NCBI GenBank assembly: GCA_030426085.1
Contig: JAUHYW010000012.1
Span: forward strand, 66,425-130,424
DNA length: 64,000 nucleotides
Source of the DNA: a bacterium
GTDB lineage: Bacteria; Myxococcota_A; Bradymonadia; UBA7976; UBA1532
Direction: 5' to 3'
Part shown: in pieces, positions 35,946 through 44,265 of the stretch
Layout: the number at the start of each line of letters is the position of its first letter
How positions within the stretch are numbered: position 1 is the first letter of the stretch
Program-made: the position numbers and the translations under genes
The notes under the pieces: model-generated
Seen by the model: only the letters and a program-made list of their open reading frames with translations
Told to the model about the DNA's origin: nothing
The model's database searches: none

Positions 35946-36181
35946 GGGCACCTCGGGTGGAGAAAGCGTTTTCGTCGAGAGTATTTGCCCGGCTCCGGCG
36001 CGAACCGGTCCGAGCGGCAACCCGTGAGGCGCGATTTCGGGCAGGACTCCGCAATGAACCGGAGCCCCGACCCCCGCGGCGGCCCCCCAGGGCTACCCGA
36101 CACCCGCCCGTATGTGGGATGCGGGGCGGGCCGGGACGTGATACGCCAGACCCATCACGATCTCCGCGGCGGGGGAGCGAC
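35946..36181. promoter_or_regulatory. Divergent spacer between oxoamine synthase and ethanolamine permease genes
   Basis: This 236-base spacer must hold promoters for both genes. The stretch 35960-35990 (GAAAGCGTTTTCGTC, AGTATTTG) is AT-richer than its surroundings and contains AAAGCGTTTTCG, a short near-palindrome that could be an operator. I could not fix a -35/-10 pair. Confidence 0.35.
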
Positions 36182-37651
36182 ATGGGCGAGCACGAGCCGG
36201 CCGGCGTCCGATACGAGGCCGTCGACCAGGACTACTTCGACAAGCGCGGCCTGCGGCGCTACGCCGGGGTGTGGTCCCTGTGGGCCCTGGGGGTCGGCGC
36301 GGTCATCTCGGGCGACTTCTTCGGCTGGAACTTCGGCCTCGCCGTCGGCGGCTTCGGGGGGCTGCTCGTCGCCACGGTGATCATCACCGTGATGTACGCC
36401 GGCCTGTGCGCCTGCATCGCCGAGATGAGCCCCGCGCTGCCCCACACCGGCGGGGCCTATTCGTTCGGGCGCTCGACCATGGGCCCGTGGGGCGGCTTCG
36501 TCACCGGGCTCGGCGAGAACATGGAGTACGTCATCACCCCGGCGGTCATCGTCGTGGGCATCGGGGGCTACCTCGGCGCCGTCTTCGAGACCCCCGACGC
36601 CTTCGCCCCGGTGTGGTGGTTCGTGGCCTACGTGCTCTTCGTCGGCCTGAACATCGTCGGCGTCGAGATGACCTTCCGCTTCACCGTCTTCATCACCTTC
36701 GTGGCCCTCGCCATCCTGGCGGTGTTCTTCGTGGGCGCCATCCCCCTGTTCGAGTGGGAGCATGCGTTGAACGTGCCCCCCGACCCCGGCCAGAGTCAGT
36801 GGCTGCCCAAGGGGTGGCTCGGGGTGGCCCATGCCTTGCCGTTCGCCATCTGGTTCTTCCTGGCCATCGAGGAGCTGCCGCTCGCCGCCGAGGAGGCCCA
36901 CGACCCCAAGCGGGACATGCCCCGGGGCATCCTGCTGGGCCTGCTGACGCTCATCATCACCGCGTTCGCCACGCTCTTCCTCAACGCCGGCATCGCCCCC
37001 GGCGCGGCGGCGGTCGGCGCGAGCGAGGAGCCCTTGTTCCTGGCGTTCGGCACCATCTTCGGCGAAGGCCTCGGCAGCAAGGCGCTGGCATTGTTCGCGG
37101 TCGCCGGTCTCATCGCCAGCTTCCATGGCATCATCTATGCCTATGGGCGCAACATCTACTCGCTGTCCCGGGCGGGCTACTTCCCCCGCTGGCTCTCGGT
37201 GACCCACGCGACCCGCAAGACGCCGCACGTCGCCCTCATCGGCGGCGCGGCGCTGGGCTACGCCGCTGCGCTGGTCATCCACTACGCCGGCGGCGGCAGC
37301 TCGGTGGGCGCGGTGCTCATCAACATGGCGGTGTTCGGGGCCATGATCTCGTATGTCATGCAATGCGTCGCGTTCGTGATCCTGCGCCGCAAGCACCCCC
37401 ACATCGAGCGCCCGTTCAAGAGCCCCCTGGGCGTGGCCGGCGCGGTCGTGGCCCTGATCATCGCGCTGGGCACGCTGGCGTTCCTCTTCCTCAACGACGA
37501 CTACCGCCCGGGTGTCATCGGCGCCGCGATCTGGTACGCCGCGGGGCTCTTGTGGTTCGGGCTCTACGCCCGCAAGCGCATGGTGCTCGCCCCCGAAGAG
37601 CAGTTCGCCATCGACGCGATGCGATCGGCCGGGCCGCAGAAGGAAGGGTAG
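36182..37651 (+). CDS. eat: Ethanolamine permease (APC family)
   Basis: A 489-residue inner-membrane transporter with about 12 spans. Its N-terminal region (YFDKRGLRRYAGVWSLWALG, VISGDFFGWNFGLAVGGFGG, HTGGAYSFGRSTMGPWGGF, ENMEYVITPAVIVVGIGGYL) is typical of the ethanolamine permease subfamily of APC amino-acid transporters. Uptake of ethanolamine is therefore the best guess; no eutBC genes are in view. The start is the ATG preceded by GGGGGAG. It is divergent from the sphingolipid-like operon, which may mean shared control, though this is unproven. Confidence 0.85.
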   Translation: MGEHEPAGVRYEAVDQDYFDKRGLRRYAGVWSLWALGVGAVISGDFFGWNFGLAVGGFGGLLVATVIITVMYAGLCACIAEMSPALPHTGGAYSFGRSTMGPWGGFVTGLGENMEYVITPAVIVVGIGGYLGAVFETPDAFAPVWWFVAYVLFVGLNIVGVEMTFRFTVFITFVALAILAVFFVGAIPLFEWEHALNVPPDPGQSQWLPKGWLGVAHALPFAIWFFLAIEELPLAAEEAHDPKRDMPRGILLGLLTLIITAFATLFLNAGIAPGAAAVGASEEPLFLAFGTIFGEGLGSKALALFAVAGLIASFHGIIYAYGRNIYSLSRAGYFPRWLSVTHATRKTPHVALIGGAALGYAAALVIHYAGGGSSVGAVLINMAVFGAMISYVMQCVAFVILRRKHPHIERPFKSPLGVAGAVVALIIALGTLAFLFLNDDYRPGVIGAAIWYAAGLLWFGLYARKRMVLAPEEQFAIDAMRSAGPQKEG

Positions 37652-37666
37652 GCGCCCGGCTCGGTG

Positions 37667-38155
37667 TCAGTGCGCGATGGGTGGCCAGACGGCGAAGTTG
37701 TTGCGATAGATCCGAAGGTCGCGCCCGCTACAGGCCACCACCCCCGACCGGAACGACAAGTAGACTTGAAGCGATGGCTTGTCGCCCGCGATGACACTCC
37801 CGATGCCATGCACCCGGTGTTCTCGATACAGATCTTCGCGCGGGATGATCATGAAGTCCGACCAGCGATCCGCGTGGCGGACCGCCAGCACATAGTTCAG
37901 GTCGGGGGTCTGCGGGTCGCCGAGCTGCCGGAGGGGCAGGCTGAACTGCGCCGCGTAGCCCGCCGCCTTCAACGGACGGGCGTTCGCTGTCTTGACCTGG
38001 ACCCGATGCAGGCTGCCCGAGTCGTCCTCGACCACGAACAGATCGTCGCCCCGATCGACCGCGGGCACGGCGACGTTGTAGCCCCGGATCAAGAACTCCG
38101 ACATCACGGCAGCCTGCCCCGCCGAGCCCGTGTAGAGCGCCCTCATCCTCGACAT
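37667..38155 (-). CDS. Small PD-(D/E)XK nuclease-like protein
   Basis: A 162-residue protein with the compact PD-(D/E)XK pattern seen in PF11645-type and I-Ssp6803I-like endonucleases. It begins GSAGQAAVMSEFLIRGYNVAVP, then DRGDDLFVVED with the metal-binding Asp, then HRVQVKTA as the (Q)xK motif. It may cut or bind DNA as a homing or restriction-like nuclease. The start codon is two bases past the stop of a 97-residue gene, so the two are translationally coupled. Composition is lower in GC than neighbours (hand-counted lines 55% and 63%), suggesting acquisition. Confidence 0.72.
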   Translation of the reverse strand: MSRMRALYTGSAGQAAVMSEFLIRGYNVAVPAVDRGDDLFVVEDDSGSLHRVQVKTANARPLKAAGYAAQFSLPLRQLGDPQTPDLNYVLAVRHADRWSDFMIIPREDLYREHRVHGIGSVIAGDKPSLQVYLSFRSGVVACSGRDLRIYRNNFAVWPPIAH

Positions 38156-38157
38156 GG

Positions 38158-38451
38158 CTATGGTCGCACCTCCATCAGCTTGCCCGACGACGGTACGCGG
38201 ATGATCACGCCCCCGAGCGTCTCGAGACGGTCGACGCTGACCCCGGTCAACAGGCTCGCGATCTGGGGCCACATCGGGCCATGCAGCGTCTCGAAGTCGG
38301 CCTGGGTCTCGTGGCCCACGAAGATCCGCGGGGCGGGCTTCGCGCCGGGGAGCGCGGCTTCGAGTCGGAGCTTCGACAGCGGATCGAGCTGATATGTCGT
38401 GCCGTTCCGCTGCACGCCGGCCAGGATGATGATCGGTTCCTGCTGGTCCAT
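38158..38451 (-). CDS. Small protein coupled to PD-(D/E)XK nuclease
   Basis: A 97-residue protein of unknown family. It has an N-terminal beta strand (PIIILAGV), a central HETQADFETLHGPMW stretch and a C-terminal VIIRVPSSGKL strand. I chose the ATG at 38451 because CGGAGGT lies seven bases upstream; an in-frame GTG three codons earlier is less likely. It is encoded immediately before the nuclease and probably in the same transcript. A partner, inhibitor or specificity role is possible but only by position. Confidence 0.65.
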   Translation of the reverse strand: MDQQEPIIILAGVQRNGTTYQLDPLSKLRLEAALPGAKPAPRIFVGHETQADFETLHGPMWPQIASLLTGVSVDRLETLGGVIIRVPSSGKLMEVRP

Positions 38452-38548
38452 GTCGCGCACCTCCGAACCACCGGGACATCGCCCGATGTCGCCCTGACGA
38501 TAGCTCAGGCCCGCAGCCCGGACAATGGCGACCGCAGGGTCATGTCGC

Positions 38549-38965
38549 TCACCGCCCGAGCAGCCGCTGGAAGAAGCCCTTGCCCGCCGCCTTGTCCTTC
38601 AGCGCGAGGACGCGCTTCTCGAGCTGCTTGCGGGTGCGCATGCCGACGAAGACGTCCTCGAGGCGGCCCTGCCAGTAGAAGCCGATGGTCGGCAGGCTCT
38701 TGATGCCCACCGCGCGGGCGATCTCGGATGCGCGGTCGGTGTCGACCTTGGCGAAGCGCACCTCGGGGTGGTCGGCGGCGAGCGCGGTGAAGATGGGCGC
38801 CAGACGCATGCACGGCTGGCACCACGCGGCCCAGAAGTCGACGACGACCGGCACCTCGGCCTCGAAGACGTGGGCCACGAACTCTTCGCGGGTCCACAGC
38901 TCGGTGATGGGATCCGCCGAGGGTTCGAGGCCCTCGGGGGATGGCTCGGGTGTCTCTTGGCTCAT
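38549..38965 (-). CDS. Thioredoxin-like protein
   Basis: A 138-residue cytosolic thioredoxin with active site WC49-Q-P-C52 in place of the common WCGPC, followed by the cis-proline loop SLPTIGFY. The N-terminus has a Glu/Pro-rich extension of about 20 residues and the C-terminus a basic tail. The changed active-site dipeptide should alter redox potential. It lies just downstream of an epimerase and acyltransferase pair on the same strand, with the start one base before the epimerase stop region. Confidence 0.88.
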   Translation of the reverse strand: MSQETPEPSPEGLEPSADPITELWTREEFVAHVFEAEVPVVVDFWAAWCQPCMRLAPIFTALAADHPEVRFAKVDTDRASEIARAVGIKSLPTIGFYWQGRLEDVFVGMRTRKQLEKRVLALKDKAAGKGFFQRLLGR

Positions 38966-38966
38966 G

Positions 38967-39896
38967 TCAGGCACTCATCAGCCGGGTGCGGCGCAGGTGG
39001 GTCATGGTGGCGTCGAGGTCGTGGGCCGGGGCGAAGCCGAGCACGTCCCGGGCCCGGGCGCCGTCGACCATGCAGACATAACGCAGGTGATCCAGCTCCG
39101 GCGCGGGGAAGCGGGCGAGCCGCAGGGCCCACGCCTTGTCGAGCAGGGTCTCGGCGAGCGGGTGGGGGATCGGGCGGGGCCGGCCGCGGGCCATCTCGAT
39201 GAGCACGCTCAGCGGCGCCGGGCGGCAGCCGGGCAGGTTGAAGACCCCCCGGATGCCCGGCCGCAGCGCCTCTTCGATGGCCCGGGCCACGTCGTCCTCG
39301 TGGATGAGCTGCACCATCGGGTCGAAGCCGGCGAGGGTCCACGGCCGGCGCAGCCGCAGGTAGTTGCTCGGCGCGTTGTTCACCGCCCCGACGATGTGCA
39401 CCGGGCGCAGGATGACCGTCTCGACGTCGGGGTACTTCCAGAAGAAGCTCTGCCCGAGCATGTCGACCGCGATGAGTGATCGGATGTCGCTGAAGCGCTC
39501 CCCACCCATCAGCGGGGCGTCCTCGGTGAGGAACTGGGTGTTGTCGGCCCGGGGGCCGTAGACGTTGGCGCTGCTCATCAGGACGAGCTTGCCGATGCCA
39601 TGCTTCTGGCAGTACTCGACCACCCGGGCGGTGCCCTGCACGTTGAAGGTGTAGTGATCGGCGCTCGACGCCCGCAGGTCGTGCATCAGGTTGAGGTGCA
39701 CCACCGCGTCGAAGCCACCCCCCCGGAAGATGGCTTCGCTGCGCTTGCGGCGGATGTCGATGCGGTGCACCTCGACGTCGGCCGGGGCCCGGTTGAACGG
39801 GCGCCGGTCGAGGCCGACGACGGCGTGGTGCCGGTGCAGCCGGCGAGCGACCCGGGCTCCGAAGCGGCCGCTGATGCCGGTGAGGGCGATCCTCAT
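38967..39896 (-). CDS. NAD-dependent epimerase/dehydratase (extended SDR)
   Basis: A 309-residue extended short-chain dehydrogenase. The N-terminal Rossmann motif is TGISGRFGARVARRL. MSSANVYGP supplies the SDR serine, and the HIVGAVNN region follows. The usual YxxxK tyrosine is not evident, so chemistry is uncertain. It overlaps the PlsC-type gene by four bases, a pairing seen in many bacteria (such as mycobacterial Rv0501/Rv0502). In Caulobacter ceramide synthesis an epimerase-family enzyme (CerR) reduces the 3-keto group. This one could play that part for the synthase encoded 3 kb away, but the link is inference. Confidence 0.8.
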   Translation of the reverse strand: MRIALTGISGRFGARVARRLHRHHAVVGLDRRPFNRAPADVEVHRIDIRRKRSEAIFRGGGFDAVVHLNLMHDLRASSADHYTFNVQGTARVVEYCQKHGIGKLVLMSSANVYGPRADNTQFLTEDAPLMGGERFSDIRSLIAVDMLGQSFFWKYPDVETVILRPVHIVGAVNNAPSNYLRLRRPWTLAGFDPMVQLIHEDDVARAIEEALRPGIRGVFNLPGCRPAPLSVLIEMARGRPRPIPHPLAETLLDKAWALRLARFPAPELDHLRYVCMVDGARARDVLGFAPAHDLDATMTHLRRTRLMSA

Positions 39897-40750
39897 CGGA
39901 ACCAGCCCTTGCGCTCGATCAGGCCCCGCCGCAGCAGGCCGTCGACCGCGTCCCGCACCACGCCCACCCGGGCCGCGATCTCGGCCTCGTCGTCGTCGGG
40001 GTCGCCGATGAACGTCAGCGGGCGGCCGAAGTAGATCCGGTACTTGACCGGCAGCGGCAGCAGGCCCAGGCCCGGGACGAGCGGGTTGAGCGGCACCGGC
40101 ACCGCCGGCAGCCCGAGCGCCTTGGCCACGCCCGTCAGGTTCCACGGGGTGGGGTACTGCTCCTCGGCGCCGACGACGCCCACCGGCACGATGGGGGTGT
40201 TCGTCTCGAGCGCCAGCCGCATGAAACCGTGGCCGAAGGCCTGGAGCTCGTAGGCGTGGTCCCAGGTCTTGTTGATGCCCCGCACGCCCTCGGGGAAGAC
40301 GAGCACCGGGTGCTCTTCGCGCAGCAGCGTGCGGCAGTTCTCGGGGGTGCCGAGCACCTGCCCCAGCCGGCTGAAGAAGACGCTGACGAAGGGCAGCGAG
40401 GGCACCCACCGCTCGACCATCGAGCGCACCGCCCGCGGCGGATCGGCGTCGAGGATGAGCGCGGTGGCGATCATCATCGCGTCGATGGGCACCTGGCCGC
40501 TGTGGTTGGCGATGAGCAGCACCCGACCCGGCGGGATGTGCTCGAGGCCGATGGGCTCGACCCGGAACCAGCGGCGGTAGACCTGCTCGACCACCGGCAC
40601 GACGTACTTGATCTGCTCGGGGGTGAAGCCGAAGTCGTCCGCCGGGCGGTCGCCGATGGCCGCTTGCAGCTCGTCGATGCGGTCGAGCAGCTCCGACGGC
40701 AGCCGGCTGTCGACCGCTTCGACCAGGATGTCCTGCAAGGCGCTGAGCAT
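39893..40750 (-). CDS. PlsC-like lysophospholipid acyltransferase
   Basis: A 285-residue acyltransferase of the PlsC/LPLAT superfamily. It has LIANHSGQVPID, a variant of the HX4D block in which the Asp stands seven residues after the His, FPEGVRGINK as the substrate-binding block, and PIVPVGVVG. It probably acylates a lysolipid or related alcohol at the inner membrane. It overlaps the epimerase gene by four bases. The ATG at 40750 precedes the conserved region; much longer frames upstream run into a divergent gene. Confidence 0.85.
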   Translation of the reverse strand: MLSALQDILVEAVDSRLPSELLDRIDELQAAIGDRPADDFGFTPEQIKYVVPVVEQVYRRWFRVEPIGLEHIPPGRVLLIANHSGQVPIDAMMIATALILDADPPRAVRSMVERWVPSLPFVSVFFSRLGQVLGTPENCRTLLREEHPVLVFPEGVRGINKTWDHAYELQAFGHGFMRLALETNTPIVPVGVVGAEEQYPTPWNLTGVAKALGLPAVPVPLNPLVPGLGLLPLPVKYRIYFGRPLTFIGDPDDDEAEIAARVGVVRDAVDGLLRRGLIERKGWFR

Positions 40751-40841
40751 GGGGGCGATTCTGGACGGTGCGCGGCCGGCGCGCAACCGGCGTGCATCGG
40801 GCGGCGCGGCGGGGCACGATCGACGCGACGGGAGGTGCAGC

Positions 40842-42269
40842 ATGCGCGCGTGGCGACGGGTCGTGATCGGATGGGCGCTCGCGCTGGCCGGGTGCGGGCT
40901 GCGCTCGGGCGACGCGCCGGGGCCCGTCGAGCGGGTGGACGCGGCGGTTCGGGCAGCGGTGATCGACGCGGGCGACGGACCCGACGCGGGCGATGGACCC
41001 GACGCCGTTGCCGGGGAGCGCTGCGACGGCATCGACGACGACGGCGACGGGCGGACCGACGAGGGCTTCGCGGTGGGCGCGGCCTGCTTCGCCGGCCGGG
41101 GTGCCTGTCGGGCCGAGGGGGTCATGGCCTGCGCCCCGGAGAAGGGCACCGCCCGCTGCGTGACGATCGGGGGCGGCGCGCCGTCGGCCGAGGTCTGCGA
41201 TCGGGTGGACAACGACTGCGATGGCCGGCTGGACGAAGGCTTCGCGGTGGATGAGATCTGCGGCGTGGGGCGGGGCGCGTGCCGCTCGACGGGGCTGGTG
41301 GCGTGCGGCGACGACGGCCTGCCCTACTGCGCGGCCGATCCGCCCCAGCGGCCGGCAGCCGAGTCCTGCGATGGCATCGACGATGACTGCGACGGGTCCA
41401 TCGACGAGGACTTCGGCATCGGGCAGCCATGCGCCGCGGGCCTCGGCGCCTGCCGGGCCGAAGGCGTGACGGTGTGCCACGGCCCGGACGCCGCCCGGTG
41501 CGACGCGACGCCCGGCGTGCCATCGGACGAGATCTGCGATGGCATCGACAACGACTGCGGCGGGGCGGTCGACGAGCGGTGGGGGCTGGGCCGCTATTGC
41601 AGCGTCGGGCGGGGCGGCTGCTGGGTCGAGGGGGAGCGGATCTGTGATGAAGAGACCGGGCGCACCCGCTGCAGCGCCGAGTGGGGGGCGCCCGCGGATG
41701 AGGTGTGCAATGGCATCGACGACGACTGTGACACCTGGACCGACGAGGACATGCCGCCCGGGCTGGCGTGCGCGTGCCGGGACGGGGCCTGCGCGCTGCG
41801 CCCGCTGGCCTGCGCCGACGTGCCGATTGAAGACTGCCCCGACGAGCCCGGCTGCGCGGTCTGGACCCGCCGCTGGTGCCGTGACGACTGCGCGCCGATC
41901 TGCGCGCTGGCCCTCGAGAAGTGCCGGGGGCAGAGCTTCAGCACCTGCCAGCAGGAGCCCAACTGCCGGTGGCACGTCGACGAGGTGGAGTGCCCCGATC
42001 CGGTGCCGGGGGTGCGCCACCGGGGCTGCTTCGATCCCCGGGAGCGGTGCTGGCCGGCCGATCGCCACTGCGAATCCCTGGACCGGGTGCTCTGCCAGCG
42101 GGATCGGGCGTGCGAGTGGGAGACCCGCCAGGTCTGCCCCGACTGGGCCCCGGACTGCTGGTTCGAGCCGCGGGACGATGGCTGCCCATGCCTCGACCGG
42201 CTCTCGTGCATCGAGATGGACGATGCCTGTGACTGGGTCGGGCGCTGCGTGTATGCCCGCGGCGAGTGA
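40842..42269 (+). CDS. Lipoprotein with MopE-type metal-binding repeats
   Basis: A 475-residue precursor with lipobox LALAGC (Cys about 18). Five repeats of a C-D-x-I/V-D-D/N-D-C/G-D-G-x-x-D-E pattern lie between about 60 and 310. These are the MopE/PF11617-type putative metal-binding motif found in copper-binding MopE and many myxobacterial surface proteins. The C-terminal third (about 320-475) is rich in Cys and Trp with CxxC and CxWxxR units. It is probably an extracellular metal-binding or disulfide-rich surface protein. The ATG has GGAGG seven bases upstream. Confidence 0.85.
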   Translation: MRAWRRVVIGWALALAGCGLRSGDAPGPVERVDAAVRAAVIDAGDGPDAGDGPDAVAGERCDGIDDDGDGRTDEGFAVGAACFAGRGACRAEGVMACAPEKGTARCVTIGGGAPSAEVCDRVDNDCDGRLDEGFAVDEICGVGRGACRSTGLVACGDDGLPYCAADPPQRPAAESCDGIDDDCDGSIDEDFGIGQPCAAGLGACRAEGVTVCHGPDAARCDATPGVPSDEICDGIDNDCGGAVDERWGLGRYCSVGRGGCWVEGERICDEETGRTRCSAEWGAPADEVCNGIDDDCDTWTDEDMPPGLACACRDGACALRPLACADVPIEDCPDEPGCAVWTRRWCRDDCAPICALALEKCRGQSFSTCQQEPNCRWHVDEVECPDPVPGVRHRGCFDPRERCWPADRHCESLDRVLCQRDRACEWETRQVCPDWAPDCWFEPRDDGCPCLDRLSCIEMDDACDWVGRCVYARGE

Positions 42270-42356
42270 GCCCGGGTGATGCGGGGCGAGCCGGCTTGCG
42301 CCGACGGGCGGCCTGGATCCACGATGCGCGCCGATACGGCCGAGGTGGAGGTGCCC

Positions 42357-43634
42357 GTGAAGCTCGACGATCTGGTCCCGGTGAAGCTGCCCGATGACGC
42401 CCGGGCGATCCTGCCCGAAGAGGTCATCCTCGAGCGCGGCGCCCGGTCGGCGCTGCCGGCCGCCGTGAAGCGCCACATCGGCGGCGCGCCGCTGGTGGTG
42501 GGCGACCCCGATACGCTGGCGGCGGCCGGCCCGCTCGACCTGCCCCACCGGCTGCTGGACCTCGGGCCGCACCCCCACGCCGACGACGCGACGGTCGCCC
42601 GGGTCCGGGCGGCCCGGGGCGATACGCCGGGCTACGTGGCGGTGGGCAGCGGCACGATCAACGACCTGTGCAAGCGGGCGGCCGAGCTGGACGGGGTGCC
42701 GTTCGTGGCCCTGGGCACCGCGGCGAGCATGAACGGCTACGCCAGCGGCATCGCGGCGATCCTCAGCGACGGTCTCAAGACGACGGTGCCCAGCCGGCCG
42801 GCGCGGGCGGTGATCCTCGACACCGACATCCTCGCGGCGGCGCCGGCCCGGCTGGCGCAGGCCGGGCTGGGCGATCTGCTCAGCAAGCCGGTCAGCGACA
42901 GCGACTGGTGGCTGGCCGATCAGCTCGAGGGCACCGGCTACAGCGCGCTGCCGGGGCGGGTGGTCGACCGGGCGGTGGACGCGGCGGCGGCGGCGGCGAG
43001 CGGGCTGGCGGCGCGGGCGCCCGCGGCTCACGGGCGGCTGGGCGAGGCGCTGACCCTCAGCGGGGTGGCGATGGTGGTCGCCGGCAGCAGCGCCCCGGCG
43101 AGCGGCGGCGAGCACCTGCTGAGCCACCTGTGGGACATGGAGGCCATCGCCGCCGGGCGCGAGACCCGGCTGCACGGGGCGCAGGTGGGGGTGACGACCC
43201 TGATCAGCGCCGCGCTGTACGCCGCGCTGGTCGAGCTGGAGGCGCCCGATCTGACCGCGCCGCCTCCGTGGCCCGAGGAGGCGGCCCGCATCCGCCGCGA
43301 ATTCGGCGGGCTGGCCGAGGCGATCCTGCCGCAAGCGAAGCGCAAGCACGCCCGGGCCGGGGACCGGCTGGACATCCTGCGCGATCGGTGGGAGGAGCTG
43401 CGGGCGCGGCTGGCGGGGCGGGCGATCCCATCGCCCGAGTCGCTCAGGGCGACGCTGAAGGCCGCCGGCGCGCCGAGCACGCTGGCCGATCTGGGCGAGT
43501 CCCGAGTCAACGCGGCCCGGGTGTTCCGGCTGGCGCGGGACATCCGCGATCGGGTGACGGTGCTGGACGTGGCGTTCGAGGTGGGGTTGCTTCCGGGCGG
43601 GATCGAGGCGGTGCTGGACCGCGCGGGGGTCTGA
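42357..43634 (+). CDS. sn-Glycerol-1-phosphate dehydrogenase family protein
   Basis: A protein of about 425 residues in the iron-containing alcohol dehydrogenase superfamily, G1P dehydrogenase (EgsA/AraM) branch. GSGTINDLCKRAAEL binds NAD(P). The zinc ligands are Asp in GLGDLLSKPVSD, His in SGGEHLLSH and His in RLHGAQVG. The enzyme would reduce DHAP to sn-glycerol-1-phosphate, the archaeal-type backbone also used by a few bacteria. The C-terminal extension is longer than usual. I chose GTG at 42357 with GGAGG five bases upstream; ATG at 42324 and GTG at 42276 are alternatives. Confidence 0.8.
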   Translation: MKLDDLVPVKLPDDARAILPEEVILERGARSALPAAVKRHIGGAPLVVGDPDTLAAAGPLDLPHRLLDLGPHPHADDATVARVRAARGDTPGYVAVGSGTINDLCKRAAELDGVPFVALGTAASMNGYASGIAAILSDGLKTTVPSRPARAVILDTDILAAAPARLAQAGLGDLLSKPVSDSDWWLADQLEGTGYSALPGRVVDRAVDAAAAAASGLAARAPAAHGRLGEALTLSGVAMVVAGSSAPASGGEHLLSHLWDMEAIAAGRETRLHGAQVGVTTLISAALYAALVELEAPDLTAPPPWPEEAARIRREFGGLAEAILPQAKRKHARAGDRLDILRDRWEELRARLAGRAIPSPESLRATLKAAGAPSTLADLGESRVNAARVFRLARDIRDRVTVLDVAFEVGLLPGGIEAVLDRAGV

Positions 43635-43646
43635 TCCCGCGCGGTC
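43617..43646. terminator. Bidirectional terminator-like hairpin
   Basis: GACCGCGCGGG at 43617-43627 and CCCGCGCGGTC at 43636-43646 form a perfect 11-pair stem with an eight-base loop. It straddles the stop of the G1P dehydrogenase gene and lies just before the end of the convergent small gene, so it could end transcription from both sides. A T-run is lacking. Confidence 0.6.
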
Positions 43647-43658
43647 GGGGGCGTCGTC

Positions 43659-44006
43659 TCAGTCGACGAAGCCGAAGCAGGCGGGGGCGGCGTCGAAGAC
43701 GAGGCAGCCGTAGAACTCGCCGCAGGCCTCCTCGACGCAGTTGTTGAGCGTGTCGATGGCTTCGCTGCGGTGGTCGGCGTCGCAGGTGTCGTCGAGGGTG
43801 TCGATGCACTCGTTGGTGCACTCCTCGTCTTCTTCGCTGCTCAGCGACTCGTCGGCGCAGTCCGACTTGCGATCACAGTAGTCATCGCAGGCCTCCCACG
43901 AGCGCACGTCCTCGACGGCGTCTTCGGCCTCGCCGCAGCCGGCGATCATGGGGGCGACACCGAACAGCGAGAGCGCGACGACGGCGGCCTTGAGAGTGGG
44001 GTTCAT
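43659..44006 (-). CDS. Small Cys-rich lipoprotein
   Basis: A 115-residue precursor with lipobox MIAGC (Cys about 24). The mature part is acidic and carries about ten Cys spaced CDDYCDRKSDC, CTNEC, CDADH and CVEEACGEFYGC, a disulfide-rich secreted fold typical of small predatory-bacterium surface proteins. No enzymatic motif is seen. The ATG has AGGAGG six bases upstream. Confidence 0.75.
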   Translation of the reverse strand: MNPTLKAAVVALSLFGVAPMIAGCGEAEDAVEDVRSWEACDDYCDRKSDCADESLSSEEDEECTNECIDTLDDTCDADHRSEAIDTLNNCVEEACGEFYGCLVFDAAPACFGFVD

Positions 44007-44265
44007 GGGATCCTCCTGATGAGTGTGTGGGTCAGCGTTCGCGACCCGGACTTTGCGAGCGCCGTGCCAGCCGCTGGAGGCCGCATTCCACTGCCGTTCG
44101 GATCCGACCTCGGCGGCCGGATCGGGGACATCCGGTCACCGGCGCGGCCGATCGGGGCGCTCTGCCCCAGCCGGGGGGTGAGGTCGTCGCCCGGGGCGCT
44201 CGACAGGCTTGCGCCGGGCCGCCGGTCGGGCGAGGGTGGCCCGGCGACTGACGGGAGGCAGAGCG

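Noticed and set aside
35957-36181. Longer N-terminus for the ethanolamine permease
   Set aside because: The extra residues are low-complexity and unlike the family; the ATG at 36182 begins the conserved region and has a ribosome site.
38967-43349. A single 1460-codon minus-strand gene
   Set aside because: Only the last 309 codons (epimerase) are real; the rest is antisense to the G1P dehydrogenase and MopE-repeat genes and in another frame to PlsC.
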